A stretch of 64,000 bases of DNA from Clostridia bacterium (GCA_018432615.1 JAHDSQ010000022.1:1-64000), one strand, 5' to 3'. Shown: positions 1 to 9,491, counted from the first letter of the stretch. Made by a program: numbers and translations. The notes: generated by a model not told the origin, from the sequence alone.

Positions 1-574
1 AGACATAGACGCGGTATTCGACAGCGATGTGACCTTTACGGTAGGGCACGATGGTAATGCATTGACTATTACATCTTCCGAGACAACAGAAGGAGCCGAG
101 ATAACCATCACAGCCAACGCCGATACCGCAGCATTAGGCTTGACGGCAGACGAGTTTACCGATGCAACTGCTACTGTTGCAGCTGCTGCAGGCGGGACGA
201 TTTCGACCTTGCGGGTTTCTGATGCTGATATCGAATCGGTATCTTCAGATGCTGCCGCAGCAGAGCTTGAAAATTCAGGTGTTCTTACTCAAGCCGGGGC
301 TGATGCAGCTATCACGAATATCCAGGCGGCTATCGAGCAAGTATCCGCACAGCGTTCCAAGATGGGTGCTTACCAGAACCGTTTGGAGCACACCATTAAC
401 AACCTGGGAACTTCGTCCGAAAACCTGACCGCAGCTGAATCCCGGATCCGCGATGTGGACATGGCCAAGGAAATGATGGAGTTCACGAAGATGAACATTC
501 TGTCTCAGGCAGCCCAGGCTATGTTAGCTCAGGCCAATCAGCAGCCGCAAAGTGTACTGCAGCTTCTGGGATAA
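1..574 (+). CDS. fliC: Flagellin, C-terminal part (5' end outside window)
   Basis: The reading frame is open from base 2 to the TAA at 572-574, so only the last 190 or so residues of the filament subunit are visible. The first half is an alanine/threonine-rich variable segment of the surface-exposed D2/D3 type. The last 70 residues are the conserved flagellin C-terminal coiled coil (D1/D0), recognisable by NNLGTSSENLTAAESRIRD, the DMAKEMMEF stretch and the terminal SVLQLLG. This part packs in the filament core and is the export and assembly determinant. A strong terminator follows, so it probably ends its own transcript. The next genes (flaG, fliD, fliS) are the usual flagellin neighbours. 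The 5' start lies upstream of the window. Confidence 0.96.
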   Translation, partial: DIDAVFDSDVTFTVGHDGNALTITSSETTEGAEITITANADTAALGLTADEFTDATATVAAAAGGTISTLRVSDADIESVSSDAAAAELENSGVLTQAGADAAITNIQAAIEQVSAQRSKMGAYQNRLEHTINNLGTSSENLTAAESRIRDVDMAKEMMEFTKMNILSQAAQAMLAQANQQPQSVLQLLG

Positions 575-598
575 TTACAGAACGTACAATTCCAAGGG

Positions 599-630
599 GG
601 TCTCAGGTCAATCCTGAGACCTCTTTATTC
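599..630 (+). terminator. Intrinsic terminator after flagellin
   Basis: A 9-bp perfect stem (GGTCTCAGG at 599-607, CCTGAGACC at 613-621) with a 5-nt loop is followed by TCTTTATT. It lies 25 bp past the flagellin stop. Confidence 0.85.
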
Positions 631-663
631 TAAACATAATGTTTGGGGAGTAGGGAGGATAAG

Positions 664-1032
664 ATGGATCGGTATATAGATATTATGAAAAGAACGACGG
701 AGCTGGCAGAGACCTGTTTGGAGAGTCTGGAACACATTAAAGCGAGGCTCAATGAGGGTGAATTCGAATCCACGATGATGATGTTCCACGATTTTGCTCA
801 TGCCTTCTACCAGGTCCAAGAGTCTATTCAGCCCGTGCTAAAGGAACTGTCGGACAACGAAATGAAATTGTTGTCGGACTCCCTTCACAAAACTATTGAA
901 CTGATAGTTTCCAATTATGAAGAGGGCAACCGTGGTAAGGTCGCGGAGGTTTTGCAATTTGTCATGATCCCCCGCTATAAAAGGTGGCAGGCTGAAATCA
1001 ATAATTGCTTTCGGCCCTATCTCCTGTCGTAG
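664..1032 (+). CDS. Small uncharacterised protein in flagellar cluster
   Basis: A 122-residue acidic, helical protein of unknown function. I chose ATG 664 because GGGAGG at 653-658 sits at proper distance; an upstream TTG at 643 is in frame but lacks a site. The sequence has no membrane segment, signal peptide or recognised catalytic motif. It is predicted to be nearly all helix, with methionine-rich and amphipathic stretches (ESTMMMFHDFAHAF) and no cysteine until the end. Its position between flagellin and flaG suggests a role in flagellin export, chaperoning or regulation, but this is inference from location only. Confidence 0.75.
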   Translation: MDRYIDIMKRTTELAETCLESLEHIKARLNEGEFESTMMMFHDFAHAFYQVQESIQPVLKELSDNEMKLLSDSLHKTIELIVSNYEEGNRGKVAEVLQFVMIPRYKRWQAEINNCFRPYLLS

Positions 1033-1129
1033 ACAAAATAATTATTCTAATAACTCCGTTGGACCTAAAAAAAATCATTATTTATTCGATATATGATTAT
1101 AGGGGAAGAGAAGTTGGGAGGGAAGTACC

Positions 1130-1474
1130 ATGAGAGTGGAAGGGGTTATGCCGACAGCGGCTCCGGAGAAGACGTTGCCGGTGACAAAACAGGGCAATGT
1201 CCGGGATGATGTTGTGAAGGAAGGTCCGGGGCAGGATGCGGAGGAGAAAACATATTCCAAGGAAGAAATAGTCCAAGGCGTTGAGAAGGCGAATAAAATA
1301 ATAGAAGCCTACGATAAAAGAATAGAGTTTTCAATTCATGAAAAGACGAATAAAATCATGGTAAAGGTCATCAGAGGGGATGAGGTAATCAGGGAGATTC
1401 CTCCGGAAAAGATTCTCAATTTGGTGGCCAAGATGATGGAATTAGCCGGGTTACTGGTTGATGAGAAGGCATAA
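1130..1474 (+). CDS. flaG: Flagellar protein FlaG
   Basis: 114 residues with a disordered, charged N-terminal half and the FlaG core in the second half: the RIEFSIHEKTNKIMVKVIRG strand pair followed by EVIREIPPEKILNLVAKMMELAGLLVDEKA. The IREIPPEKIL motif is the family signature. FlaG-family proteins affect filament length and usually sit directly before fliD, as here. Start ATG 1130 follows a GGGAGGG site near 1117-1123. The stop at 1472-1474 is only 14 bp from the fliD start, so the two are likely co-transcribed. Confidence 0.9.
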   Translation: MRVEGVMPTAAPEKTLPVTKQGNVRDDVVKEGPGQDAEEKTYSKEEIVQGVEKANKIIEAYDKRIEFSIHEKTNKIMVKVIRGDEVIREIPPEKILNLVAKMMELAGLLVDEKA

Positions 1475-1488
1475 GGGGGTGCTTGTAA

Positions 1489-3183
1489 GTGGTTCTTAGA
1501 GTAGGAGGGCTTGCTTCCGGTCTTGATACGGAGAATATCATCAAGGAGCTTATGCAGGCCGAAAGGACTAAACTGACGGGTGTCGAACAGAAAAAGCAGA
1601 TTCTGGAATGGACACAGGAAAGCTATTATGAAGTAAATAAGTTGATGGCAAATTTTGTGCTTGATAGCAAGGTGGATTTTGGTCTGGCCCAGACAACGGC
1701 AACGGGAAGTTTAATCAGTACAAGTCTCAATAGTTTGACCTGGGTGAAAAGCGCCGGTGTTGCGAACGAAGGGATTGCCACAGGTACGGCTTATGCCGAT
1801 GCCGTAAACGGCACGTATCGCCTTAATGTAACACAGTTAGCCGACAATTGGTCCTCTGCCAGCGAGAGTTCTATTTCCTCCGGCGAGAAGAGTAATCTGG
1901 TTTCTCAGTTTGGGATTGCCAACGAGGATACGGTAGATTTCACAATTACCACCAATTCCGGTTCGGTGACAATAAACAAGACAGATCTGGACAATGTGAC
2001 TTTAGGAAGTATTGTATCGGAGATAAATGCAGCCAATATCGGGGTCAGTGCCATGTATGACGCTGATTTAGACAGGTTTTTCCTGCAGACCACCGATACA
2101 GGCGAGAATAATACGATTAGTATTGAGGACAATAGCTCTTTAACGGGGGGAGCAAGCTTTATTACCGGAGCCGATAGTTTGCTGGGGTTGCAGTATTACG
2201 ATGATGACTTAGAGTCCTATCAAAAGGTTGAGAATGCTGAAACTTACAGCGGGGAAAACGCTATCTTCGATTTTGGTGCTGCGGCTAACATTTCGCAAAG
2301 CAGCAATACCTTTACGGCTAATAATATTAATTTGACCTTGAAAAGCACAGGAACCACCGAGGTTACCGTTGGTACCAATACCAACGAGGTTTACGAGAAA
2401 ATTTCAGGCTTTGTAGATAGCTATAACGAGATGCTTGATGCAATCGGTAAGGTGTTAGGCGAAACAAAGTATAGTGATTATTTGCCTTTGACCGAAGAGC
2501 AAAGGGAGACGCTAAGTGAAAAACAGATCGAACAGTGGGAAGAAAAAGCAAAAAGCGGGCTTCTCAGGAACGACAATCTTTTACAAAATGCTTATCAAGA
2601 ATTTCGTACAGGAATGTACCAGGAGGTTAAAGGGGTCGAGGGCAGCTTTGGGTATCTTGTCAGTGTCGGGATTACGACGGAAAGCTATTACAGCGGCTCC
2701 ATGGGAGGCAAGCTGGTAATAGATGAAAGCAAGCTTTTGGCGGCGATTGAAGAGGATCCTGACGGGATTCTGGATCTTTTATTCAAGGCGCCTGACAGCT
2801 CACTGTCATATAAATCGGAAACACAGATGACCGGGCAAGAGATAGAAGAGAAAAGAAGTGAAAGCGGTCTTGTCAGGAGGCTCTACGACAACATTGTCGC
2901 CAGTATGAAGCAGATTATCAGCAAGGCGGGTTGCGGCGATGATGCAGCCCTTTACAGGAGTGTAAGCTCTACAATTCTGGTGGACTTCATAGCGGATAAC
3001 AGCGGAATAAGCCAGTTGGACCGGGATATCGATTATAAGGATGATAAGTTGGACAGACTGAGTGATTACCTTGAAAATGTTGAGGAAAGGTATTGGGCGC
3101 AATATACCGCCTTAGAGCAAGCCATAAGCAATATGAATTCGCAAAGTGCATGGATAAGTCAGATGTTTGGGCAGGAGTCTTGA
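1489..3183 (+). CDS. fliD: Flagellar filament capping protein FliD (HAP2)
   Basis: 564 residues. FliD forms the pentameric cap at the filament tip and helps flagellin subunits fold as they emerge. The N-terminus VLRVGGLASGLDTENIIKEL is the family hallmark (GGLASGLDT). The FliD N domain covers roughly residues 5-100 and the C-terminal coiled-coil domain roughly 290-560, ending in YTALEQAISNMNSQSAWISQM, which resembles other FliD tails. Start is GTG 1489 with an AAGGGGG site at 1473-1479. It lies between flaG and fliS, the common Firmicutes order. Confidence 0.95.
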   Translation: MVLRVGGLASGLDTENIIKELMQAERTKLTGVEQKKQILEWTQESYYEVNKLMANFVLDSKVDFGLAQTTATGSLISTSLNSLTWVKSAGVANEGIATGTAYADAVNGTYRLNVTQLADNWSSASESSISSGEKSNLVSQFGIANEDTVDFTITTNSGSVTINKTDLDNVTLGSIVSEINAANIGVSAMYDADLDRFFLQTTDTGENNTISIEDNSSLTGGASFITGADSLLGLQYYDDDLESYQKVENAETYSGENAIFDFGAAANISQSSNTFTANNINLTLKSTGTTEVTVGTNTNEVYEKISGFVDSYNEMLDAIGKVLGETKYSDYLPLTEEQRETLSEKQIEQWEEKAKSGLLRNDNLLQNAYQEFRTGMYQEVKGVEGSFGYLVSVGITTESYYSGSMGGKLVIDESKLLAAIEEDPDGILDLLFKAPDSSLSYKSETQMTGQEIEEKRSESGLVRRLYDNIVASMKQIISKAGCGDDAALYRSVSSTILVDFIADNSGISQLDRDIDYKDDKLDRLSDYLENVEERYWAQYTALEQAISNMNSQSAWISQMFGQES

Positions 3184-3250
3184 GAACTGCTTAACTGTCC
3201 GTTACGTGAGGACAAGGCCTGATAGTTGAAAAGAGAAAGGACTGGTGAAA

Positions 3251-3637
3251 ATGGCACTACCAAATCCATATCAGATGTACCGACAGCAGCAAGTCTATAC
3301 GACACCTCAGGAAAAGCTCTTTCTGATGTTGTATGACGGGGCTATCAAGTTTTGCCGTCAGGCTAAATTGGCCATCCAAAAAAAAGATATCGAAGAAGCA
3401 GGAAAATGTTTGGTCAAATCACAACGTATCATCGAGGAACTGATGAACTCATTAAACATGGATTATGATATTGCGGAAAACTTGTATTCCCTGTATGATT
3501 ATATGTATAGGCGGCTGGTTCAGGCTAATGTGAAGAAGGATCCGGATATTATCGACGAGGTTGCCGGTTTCCTCACTGAATTGAGGGAAACCTGGGCTGA
3601 AGCGGCGCAAAAAGCGAAAAAAGAAAGTATGGTGTAG
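3251..3637 (+). CDS. fliS: Flagellin export chaperone FliS
   Basis: About 128 residues starting MALPNPYQMYRQQQ, the typical FliS start. FliS binds the flagellin C-terminal helix in the cytoplasm, prevents premature polymerisation and delivers it to the FlhA export gate. The family pattern PQEKLFLMLYDGAIKFCRQA is present at residues 18-37, and a four-helix bundle is predicted. ATG 3251 is preferred because AAAGGA at 3236-3241 lies 9 nt upstream; a GTG two codons earlier (3245) would be only 3 nt from that site. The stop is 3 nt before the next gene, indicating translational coupling. Confidence 0.95.
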   Translation: MALPNPYQMYRQQQVYTTPQEKLFLMLYDGAIKFCRQAKLAIQKKDIEEAGKCLVKSQRIIEELMNSLNMDYDIAENLYSLYDYMYRRLVQANVKKDPDIIDEVAGFLTELRETWAEAAQKAKKESMV

Positions 3638-3640
3638 GTT

Positions 3641-4144
3641 TTGAAAGAGAATGTTTTGAATTTTGTCCTGCAGCGTTTGGCGCAGGGATATGATGAACAG
3701 ACACCTGAATACAAGAAAATGTACAAGTTGGTTCTTGAGCAGGAAAAGGTTCTGCAGGAGAAGGAAGTGGACACAAGTACCCTGCTGGATTTGATTGCCA
3801 AAAGGCAAGGAATTATTGAAATCCTTGAAGAACAGAACGAAAAGCTCAGCGACTTAAAAGGGGAGGTCTGTACCTCCCTGGAGTTGAATGAGTTCAGCAT
3901 CAAGGAGATCAAGGCGCGTATGGGCGGTAATGGTGTTGAGGTCCTGTCCGCTTCGTTGGCGAGGCTTTCTGAGGTGATAGAAAAAATCAAGTATCTCGAC
4001 CGGGAAAACGAAAGAATCTTGCGTCAAAGAATTAAGGAAACGGCAGGGCATTTGGCGGGGATACATAAGCAAAAAAAAGCGCGCAAGGCCTATACGGAAG
4101 AACCACGTTGCGAAGATGGGGTTTTTATAGATTATTCCAAATAG
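3641..4144 (+). CDS. FlgN-like flagellar coiled-coil protein
   Basis: 167 residues, almost entirely charged amphipathic helix with heptad character (residues 25-75 and 105-150), a lysine-rich tail and no membrane segment. Length, composition and position directly after fliS suggest a FlgN/FliT-type export chaperone for hook-associated proteins; I see no decisive motif, so the family call is tentative. The TTG at 3641 follows the fliS stop by 3 nt with only a weak ribosome site, so translation probably depends on coupling to fliS. A strong terminator follows, closing the flagellar operon. Confidence 0.75.
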   Translation: MKENVLNFVLQRLAQGYDEQTPEYKKMYKLVLEQEKVLQEKEVDTSTLLDLIAKRQGIIEILEEQNEKLSDLKGEVCTSLELNEFSIKEIKARMGGNGVEVLSASLARLSEVIEKIKYLDRENERILRQRIKETAGHLAGIHKQKKARKAYTEEPRCEDGVFIDYSK

Positions 4145-4163
4145 AGAACAGAAGGCTTAATTG

Positions 4164-4190
4164 ACACCTTAGGGTGTTTTTTTGTTTTTA
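4164..4190 (+). terminator. Intrinsic terminator, end of flagellar operon
   Basis: Stem ACACC (4164-4168) / GGTGT (4173-4177), 4-nt loop, then a long U-tract (TTTTTTTGTTTTT). It sits 20 bp after the last flagellar gene. Confidence 0.85.
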
Positions 4191-4341
4191 CACAAGACAT
4201 TAGTCCTATATTGTTAAACAAATGCATAAAAAGACCTCGATATTTGTCTGATAACGGTGTTCTTCGACAAAATTACCCAATTTGAGAGCTGTCAAGTAAG
4301 AAATTGCCATAATGCGAGAAAAATTTAGAGGGAGTTTTTAT

Positions 4342-4402
4342 TTATCCACATTAACAAAAGTTTAAGTTGAGGTTATCAACAGATTTATGCACATTATCCA
4401 CA
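4342..4402 (+). promoter_or_regulatory. Cluster of four DnaA-box-like 9-mers
   Basis: Within 61 bp and all in the same orientation: TTATCCACA at 4342-4350, TTATCAACA at 4373-4381, TTATGCACA at 4385-4393 and TTATCCACA at 4394-4402. Two are exact matches to the strongest DnaA box, one fits TTATNCACA, one differs by a single base. The last two abut directly. They lie in the AT-rich 430-bp gap between the flagellar operon and the cold-shock gene, about 95 bp upstream of that gene's promoter. Neither dnaA nor dnaN is in the window. The sites could be a DnaA titration or regulatory locus; see findings. Confidence 0.7.
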
Positions 4403-4494
4403 AAAGTTGCGATTGTGAAAAAACTTTTTTCTGTTAAAGGGGAGTAAAATATCAGAGAATGATGTGCGCGCAGCGTGGACAGGACCCTTATTGA

Positions 4495-4523
4495 TTGACT
4501 AATGGTGATGGGGGTGCTATAAT
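4495..4523 (+). promoter_or_regulatory. SigA-type promoter of the cold-shock gene
   Basis: TTGACT (4495-4500), 17-bp spacer, perfect TATAAT (4518-4523). Expected start near 4530 gives a leader of about 45 nt ending in AGGAGG at 4561-4566. Confidence 0.85.
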
Positions 4524-4576
4524 CAACGGAGTGGGTGTAATAGCTCGCTTATATGTGTTTAGGAGGAATGAGTTTC

Positions 4577-4774
4577 ATGCAAGGCAAAGTAAAATGGTTT
4601 AACAAAGACAAAGGTTACGGATTTATTGAGAGAGAGGATGGTACCGACGTTTTTGTACACTTCTCTGCAATTCAGCAGGAAGGCTTCAAGACATTACAGG
4701 AAGGAGAAAGTGTGGAATTTGACATAGTCGATGGTCCTAAAGGCCTACAAGCGGCTAATGTTATGAGGGTCTAG
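4577..4774 (+). CDS. cspB: Cold-shock protein (CspA/CspB family)
   Basis: 65 residues forming a single OB-fold cold-shock domain that binds single-stranded RNA and DNA and melts RNA structure. Both nucleic-acid motifs are present: RNP1 KGYGFIE at residues 13-19 and RNP2 VFVHF at 26-30, preceded by the invariant GKVKWFN. ATG 4577 is chosen over ATG 4568 because AGGAGG (4561-4566) is 10 nt upstream of the first and only 1 nt from the second. It is monocistronic, with its own consensus promoter and terminator, and the DnaA-box cluster lies upstream. Confidence 0.97.
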   Translation: MQGKVKWFNKDKGYGFIEREDGTDVFVHFSAIQQEGFKTLQEGESVEFDIVDGPKGLQAANVMRV

Positions 4775-4824
4775 TTCTTGATTCCTCTAATTTCAGATAC
4801 TTAGATAGACATAGGTAATTTATA

Positions 4825-4850
4825 CCCCGGCCTAAGGGCTGGGGTTTTCT
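4825..4850 (+). terminator. Intrinsic terminator after cold-shock gene
   Basis: Eight-pair stem CCCCGGCC (4825-4832) / GGCTGGGG (4837-4844) with one G-U pair and a TAAG loop, followed by TTTTCTT. Confidence 0.85.
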
Positions 4851-4939
4851 TAATCCCCTTTATCGTGCTAAAAAAATGCAGGATTTTTCCCCGCGTGGGG
4901 GAATACTTATATATAAGAACTGGGAAGGGAGTGAATGGC

Positions 4940-5467
4940 ATGAAATTCCAGATTAGGGGTAAAAACATTCAAGTAAGCGGTGCGCTCAAGGCATATGTAG
5001 AAAAACGTCTAGGCAAGCTTGACAAGTATTTTGAGAATGACCCCGAGGCTATTGTGACTCTCGTAGTTGAAAGGGACCGACACCGCGTCGAGGTAACGAT
5101 GCCCCTAAACGGGTACATCTTGCGTGGCGAAGAGGAATTGCCGGATATGTACGCTTGCATTGATGTGGTTGTAGAAAAATTAGAAAAACAGATTGAAAAG
5201 TACAAAACACGCTTTGTTAAGAAAAACAGAACAAAGAGTATCAAGGATATTGTGCCTGACTCCACAATTACTAATGGGGATGAGGAGCCGGAGGTTAAGC
5301 GTACGAAGCGCTTTGCCATCAAGCCTATGTCGGTGGAAGAGGCGATACTGCAGATGAACCTGCTGGGGCATAGCTTCTTTGTCTTTTTCAATGCGGAAAC
5401 AGAGGAGGCAAATGTTCTTTACCGACGCAAGGACGGGAATTACGGCCTAATCGAACCTGAGTTTTAA
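4940..5467 (+). CDS. hpf: Ribosome hibernation promoting factor, long form
   Basis: 175 residues. Long-form HPF binds the decoding region of idle 70S ribosomes through its N-terminal RaiA/S30AE domain (residues 1-100, MKFQIRGKNIQVSGALKAYV) and pairs two ribosomes into 100S dimers through its C-terminal domain (residues 115-175, RFAIKPMSVEEAILQMNLLGH onward), both visible here. Start ATG 4940 follows AAGGGAG at 4925-4931; an upstream in-frame extension to 4865 runs through the leader and lacks a ribosome site. hpf next to secA and prfB is the standard Firmicutes arrangement. Confidence 0.96.
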   Translation: MKFQIRGKNIQVSGALKAYVEKRLGKLDKYFENDPEAIVTLVVERDRHRVEVTMPLNGYILRGEEELPDMYACIDVVVEKLEKQIEKYKTRFVKKNRTKSIKDIVPDSTITNGDEEPEVKRTKRFAIKPMSVEEAILQMNLLGHSFFVFFNAETEEANVLYRRKDGNYGLIEPEF

Positions 5468-5486
5468 AATAACCGGCTTAAAGCAA

Positions 5487-5548
5487 GGGGAGCAAAAGCT
5501 CCCCTGTAATATTATGAAATATTATAGCCCTTCGGGTTATGGTTTTTT
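5487..5548 (+). terminator. Tandem hairpins after hpf
   Basis: Perfect 7-bp stem GGGGAGC (5487-5493) / GCTCCCC (5498-5504) with AAAA loop but no strong T-run, then a second hairpin ATAGCCC (5524-5530) / GGGTTAT (5534-5540) followed by GGTTTTTT. Together they probably separate hpf from secA. The rest of the 231-bp gap to secA shows an imperfect GTTTTTTGG/CCAAAAAAAC repeat at 5542-5568 and nothing else I can name. Confidence 0.6.
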
Positions 5549-5698
5549 GGATCGGTTGCCAAAAAAACGACCGGATGCTAAAATATATTGGGAAAACTAA
5601 GAAAATCCGGGAATATTTAATCTTAGGGAGTCTTGCGGCGGTTAGCTAGCGGATAAAAAGTTTGATAAATGATAAAAAGGCAGGTGCCTGAAGTGGTA

Positions 5699-8365
5699 AT
5701 GGGATTGCTTAAAAGGCTTTTGGATGATAATGCTAAGGAAATCAAGAGGTTAAGCAAGAAGATTGAGGAAATCAATTCCCTGGAAGAAAGCTTTAAGGGA
5801 TTGAGTGATAGTGAGTTAAGGGCAAAAACGCCGGAATACAGAGAACGTCTGCAAAAGGGGGAGACTCTTAATGAGCTTCTTCCCGAAGCCTTCGCTGTGG
5901 TGCGGGAGGCATCCCGCCGTGTTCTGGGGATGCGGCATTTTGATGTGCAGTTGATTGGCGGCATGGTCCTGCATGAGGGGAATATCGCCGAGATGAAAAC
6001 AGGGGAAGGAAAAACCCTGGTCGCCACACTGCCGGCCTATTTGAACGCCCTGACGGGAAAAGGTGTTCATATCGTTACGGTAAACGATTATCTGGCCCGC
6101 CGCGACAGCGAATGGATGGGTCAGGTCTATAAGTTCTTAGGCCTATCCGTGGGGTTGATTGTCCACGGTTTGGATTTTGAGCAGCGTAAAGCAGCCTATA
6201 ACGCCGATATAACCTATGGAACCAACAATGAATTCGGTTTTGACTATTTGCGGGATAATATGGTCTTTCGCCCGGAGCAGATGGTACAGAGGCAGCTTAG
6301 CTATGCCATCATTGACGAAGTGGACAGCATCTTGATTGACGAAGCCCGGACACCTTTGATCATTTCCGGAGCCGGGGCCAAGCCGAAGACTCTTTATCAA
6401 CAAGTTGCCAAAGTCATACCTCGGTTGAAGAAGGAGGAAGACTTTACTGTCGACGAAAAGGCCAAGACGGTTGTCTTGACGGAGCAAGGGGTAGATAAGG
6501 TCGAGAAGATGCTGGGGGTGGAGAACCTTTACGACGATATCAACATCGAAATCAGCCACCACGTCAATCAGGCCCTTCATGCCCATGCTCTGATGAAACG
6601 GGATGTTAATTATGTGGTTAAGGATGGGCAAATCATTATCGTTGACGAATTTACGGGACGGCTGATGTTCGGTCGCCGTTACAGCGAGGGTTTGCACCAG
6701 GCCATTGAAGCGAAAGAGGGCGTCAAGATCGAGAAGGAATCCCAAACCTTGGCCACGGTAACTTTCCAGAATTATTTCAGGATGTATGAGAAGCTGGCGG
6801 GTATGACGGGAACGGCCGTAACCGAGGAAGAGGAATTTCGTAAGATATATCAGCTTGATGTCATAGTTATCCCTACCAATATGCCGATGATCCGGCAGGA
6901 TCTGCCGGATGTGGTTTATCGTACGGAGGAGGGCAAGTTTAAGGCCGCGGTGGAAGAAATAGCGCGGCATTATGAGCTTGGACAGCCTGTCTTGGTGGGG
7001 ACGATTTCCATTGAGAAATCGGAAGTTTTGAGTCAGATGTTGAAAAACCGGGGGATACCTCATCAGGTGCTCAATGCCAAGTTCCACGAGATGGAAGCCC
7101 AGATCGTCGCCCAAGCCGGACGGAAGGGAGCGGTAACGGTTTCTACCAATATGGCCGGTCGCGGTACCGACATAATTCTCGGAGGTAATCCGGGCTTCAT
7201 GGCGCGGCTGGAGATGCTCGAGCAAGGTGTGGAATCCTGGCTGATTGAGGAGGCGGCAAGCCATAGTGTGACGGATGAACCCGAAATTCTCAAAGCCAGA
7301 GAACTGTACAATAATCTTTATCAGGAGAAGAAGCGAGAGACCGACCGGGAGCATGACGAGGTGGTCAAGGCGGGAGGACTCCATATCGTCGGTACGGAGC
7401 GGCACGAAAGCCGTAGGATCGATAATCAGTTGCGGGGACGTTCCGGACGACAGGGTGACCCGGGTTCCAGCCAGTTTTTCATTTCCATGGAGGATGACCT
7501 CATGCGGTTGTTTGGGGCCGAAAATATTATGGGGTTGATGGATAAACTGGGGATGGATGATGATATACCTATTGAAAACAGCCTGATAAGCAGGGCGATA
7601 GAAAATGCTCAGCGGAGGGTCGAAGGCAGGAACTTTGAGATACGTAAAAACGTCTTAGAATATGATAACGTTATGAACCAGCAGCGGGAGGTCATTTATG
7701 AACAGCGCCGCAAGGTGCTGGAGGGTGAGAATGTTCAGGATAGCATCCTTGATATGATAGAGAAGGTTGTAGCCCGCACCATTGATCGTTTTGCCGGGGA
7801 AAGCAGGTATCCGGAAGAATGGGATATTAACGGACTTTTGGAACTGGCCAGGCTACGTTTTTTGCCTCAGATGAAGGTGACGACGGAAGAATTGGTGAAG
7901 ATGGAAGCCGAAGAACTAAGAGAGCATCTGTTTGATTTGGCTATGCAGGGGTATCAAAAGCGTGAGGAAGATATCGGTTCCGAAGGTATGCGTGAGCTGG
8001 AGCGGATGGTGACCTTGCGGGTTGTGGATGAGAAGTGGATGAACCATCTTGATGCCATGGATCAGTTGCGCCAGGGCATAGGACTGCGGGCATACGGGCA
8101 GAAAGACCCCTTGGTGGAATACAAGTATGAAGCCTATGATATGTTTAACCAGATGATTGAAGAGATCCAGGAAGAGATTGTAAGGTATGTCTATTATGTC
8201 TCTGTTGTGGAAAGACCTCAAGAAAGAAAAGACTTGATAGAGAACCGCAGTGATGAAGAGGTGGCCGCAAAAACCCCGGTTAGGTCGGATAAGGTTGGAC
8301 GAAATGATCCTTGTCCTTGCGGCAGCGGGAAAAAGTATAAAAAGTGCTGTGGCAAGAACGAGTAG
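5699..8365 (+). CDS. secA: Protein translocase ATPase SecA
   Basis: 888 residues. SecA is the cytoplasmic motor that pushes unfolded preproteins through SecYEG. Visible elements: N-terminus [18 protein letters not shown]; Walker A in [17 protein letters not shown] near residue 100; DEAD-type Walker B in [21 protein letters not shown] near 205; second nucleotide-binding half with [17 protein letters not shown] near 480; and the C-terminal zinc/SecB-type motif [16 protein letters not shown] at the end. ATG 5699 fits family starts; GTG 5693 is an in-frame alternative and the ribosome site (AGGTG at 5682-5686) is weak. prfB follows by 15 bp, the usual secA-prfB order. Two long antisense open frames within it are shadows. 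Confidence 0.98.
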   Translation: MGLLKRLLDDNAKEIKRLSKKIEEINSLEESFKGLSDSELRAKTPEYRERLQKGETLNELLPEAFAVVREASRRVLGMRHFDVQLIGGMVLHEGNIAEMKTGEGKTLVATLPAYLNALTGKGVHIVTVNDYLARRDSEWMGQVYKFLGLSVGLIVHGLDFEQRKAAYNADITYGTNNEFGFDYLRDNMVFRPEQMVQRQLSYAIIDEVDSILIDEARTPLIISGAGAKPKTLYQQVAKVIPRLKKEEDFTVDEKAKTVVLTEQGVDKVEKMLGVENLYDDINIEISHHVNQALHAHALMKRDVNYVVKDGQIIIVDEFTGRLMFGRRYSEGLHQAIEAKEGVKIEKESQTLATVTFQNYFRMYEKLAGMTGTAVTEEEEFRKIYQLDVIVIPTNMPMIRQDLPDVVYRTEEGKFKAAVEEIARHYELGQPVLVGTISIEKSEVLSQMLKNRGIPHQVLNAKFHEMEAQIVAQAGRKGAVTVSTNMAGRGTDIILGGNPGFMARLEMLEQGVESWLIEEAASHSVTDEPEILKARELYNNLYQEKKRETDREHDEVVKAGGLHIVGTERHESRRIDNQLRGRSGRQGDPGSSQFFISMEDDLMRLFGAENIMGLMDKLGMDDDIPIENSLISRAIENAQRRVEGRNFEIRKNVLEYDNVMNQQREVIYEQRRKVLEGENVQDSILDMIEKVVARTIDRFAGESRYPEEWDINGLLELARLRFLPQMKVTTEELVKMEAEELREHLFDLAMQGYQKREEDIGSEGMRELERMVTLRVVDEKWMNHLDAMDQLRQGIGLRAYGQKDPLVEYKYEAYDMFNQMIEEIQEEIVRYVYYVSVVERPQERKDLIENRSDEEVAAKTPVRSDKVGRNDPCPCGSGKKYKKCCGKNE

Positions 8366-8380
8366 GAGGCAAACGAGTAT

Positions 8381-9470
8381 ATGGAAATCAGTCAGGAGTT
8401 AAAAAGAGCTAAAAAAAGAATCGCTGAAATAAGGGGGTCTCTTTGACCTTGCCGGCAAGGAAAGGCTCTTGCAAGAGTTGGAAGAAAAAATGAGCCAGCC
8501 CGATTTTTGGGATGATAAAAACAAAGCCCAGGAGGTCGTTCAACAGGGCACAGCTTTGAAAAACCGTCTGGAGGAATTCAACGGCTTGCTGCAGGATTGT
8601 GAAGATGCGGAAATAATGTACGAATTGGCCCAGGAAGAAGAAGAGTATTTAAAAGAGGTAGAAACGAGCCTGCTACAACTTCACCAGGGGTTGGATGATT
8701 TGGAGTTGAGCCTTTTGTTTAAGGATGAATACGATGCAGGAGCTGCCATTATAGCGCTTCATCCGGGTGCGGGGGGAACGGAATCTCAAGATTGGACAGA
8801 GATGCTCTTGCGGATGTATAACCGCTGGGCTGAAAGACAGGGTTTCACGGTGGAGATGCTGGATTATCAAGCGGGAGATGAAGCCGGGGTTAAAAGCGTT
8901 ACCTTGCTCATCAAGGGTGAGAATGCTTATGGCTATTTGAAGGCGGAAAAAGGCGTTCATCGTCTCGTGCGCATTTCTCCCTTTGATGCTTCCGGTCGGC
9001 GGCACACCTCTTTTGCCGCGGTGGACGTGCTGCCTGATCTTGAGGAAGGTGCAAATGCAGAGATCGTTCTGGACCCCACAGAGATAAAGACGGATACCTA
9101 TCGTTCCGGGGGTGCAGGGGGTCAGCATGTTAATAAGACGGACTCTGCCGTGCGTTTGACTCATTTGCCCACCGGCATTGTTGTTCAGTGCCAAAATGAG
9201 CGTTCGCAGATCTCCAATAGGATGGCAGCTGAAAAAATCCTCAAGGCTCGGCTTTTAGAATTAAAACGGGCTGAACAGGAAAAGGAGCTGGCCGGCCTGA
9301 GGGGCGACCAGCAGGAGATAGGCTGGGGCAGCCAAATACGGTCTTATGTTTTTCATCCCTACAGTCTCGTCAAGGACCACCGGACGAATGTCGAAGCAGG
9401 CAATGTCCAGGCGGTTATGGACGGTGAGATAGATGCCTTTATTAACGCATATTTGCGGAGGCAAAACTAA
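8381..9470 (+). CDS. prfB: Peptide chain release factor 2 with programmed +1 frameshift
   Basis: RF2 releases nascent peptides at UGA and UAA. The gene starts at ATG 8381 (AGGAGG at 8364-8369) and reads 21 codons to an in-frame TGA at 8444-8446. The site is AGG GGG TCT CTT TGA C: an internal Shine-Dalgarno (AGGGGG, 8432-8437) then the CTT slippery codon before UGA. Reading shifts +1 and continues GAC CTT GCC from 8445 to TAA at 9468-9470, giving about 362 residues. The downstream frame carries the SPF anticodon-like tripeptide (RISPFDASG) and the GGQ peptidyl-hydrolysis motif ([14 protein letters not shown]). RF2 autoregulates through this frameshift. The slippery heptamer has TCT before CTT where TAT is commonest. 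Confidence 0.97.
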
Positions 9471-9491
9471 ATCGTGATGGAGGAAGGGTTT

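Noticed and set aside
4865-4939. 25-residue upstream extension of hpf
   Set aside because: No ribosome site and no similarity to HPF; ATG 4940 gives the canonical start.
6143-7405. 420-codon minus-strand open frame within secA
   Set aside because: Antisense to a clear, full-length secA; no ribosome site and no family resemblance. It follows from codon bias of the sense gene.
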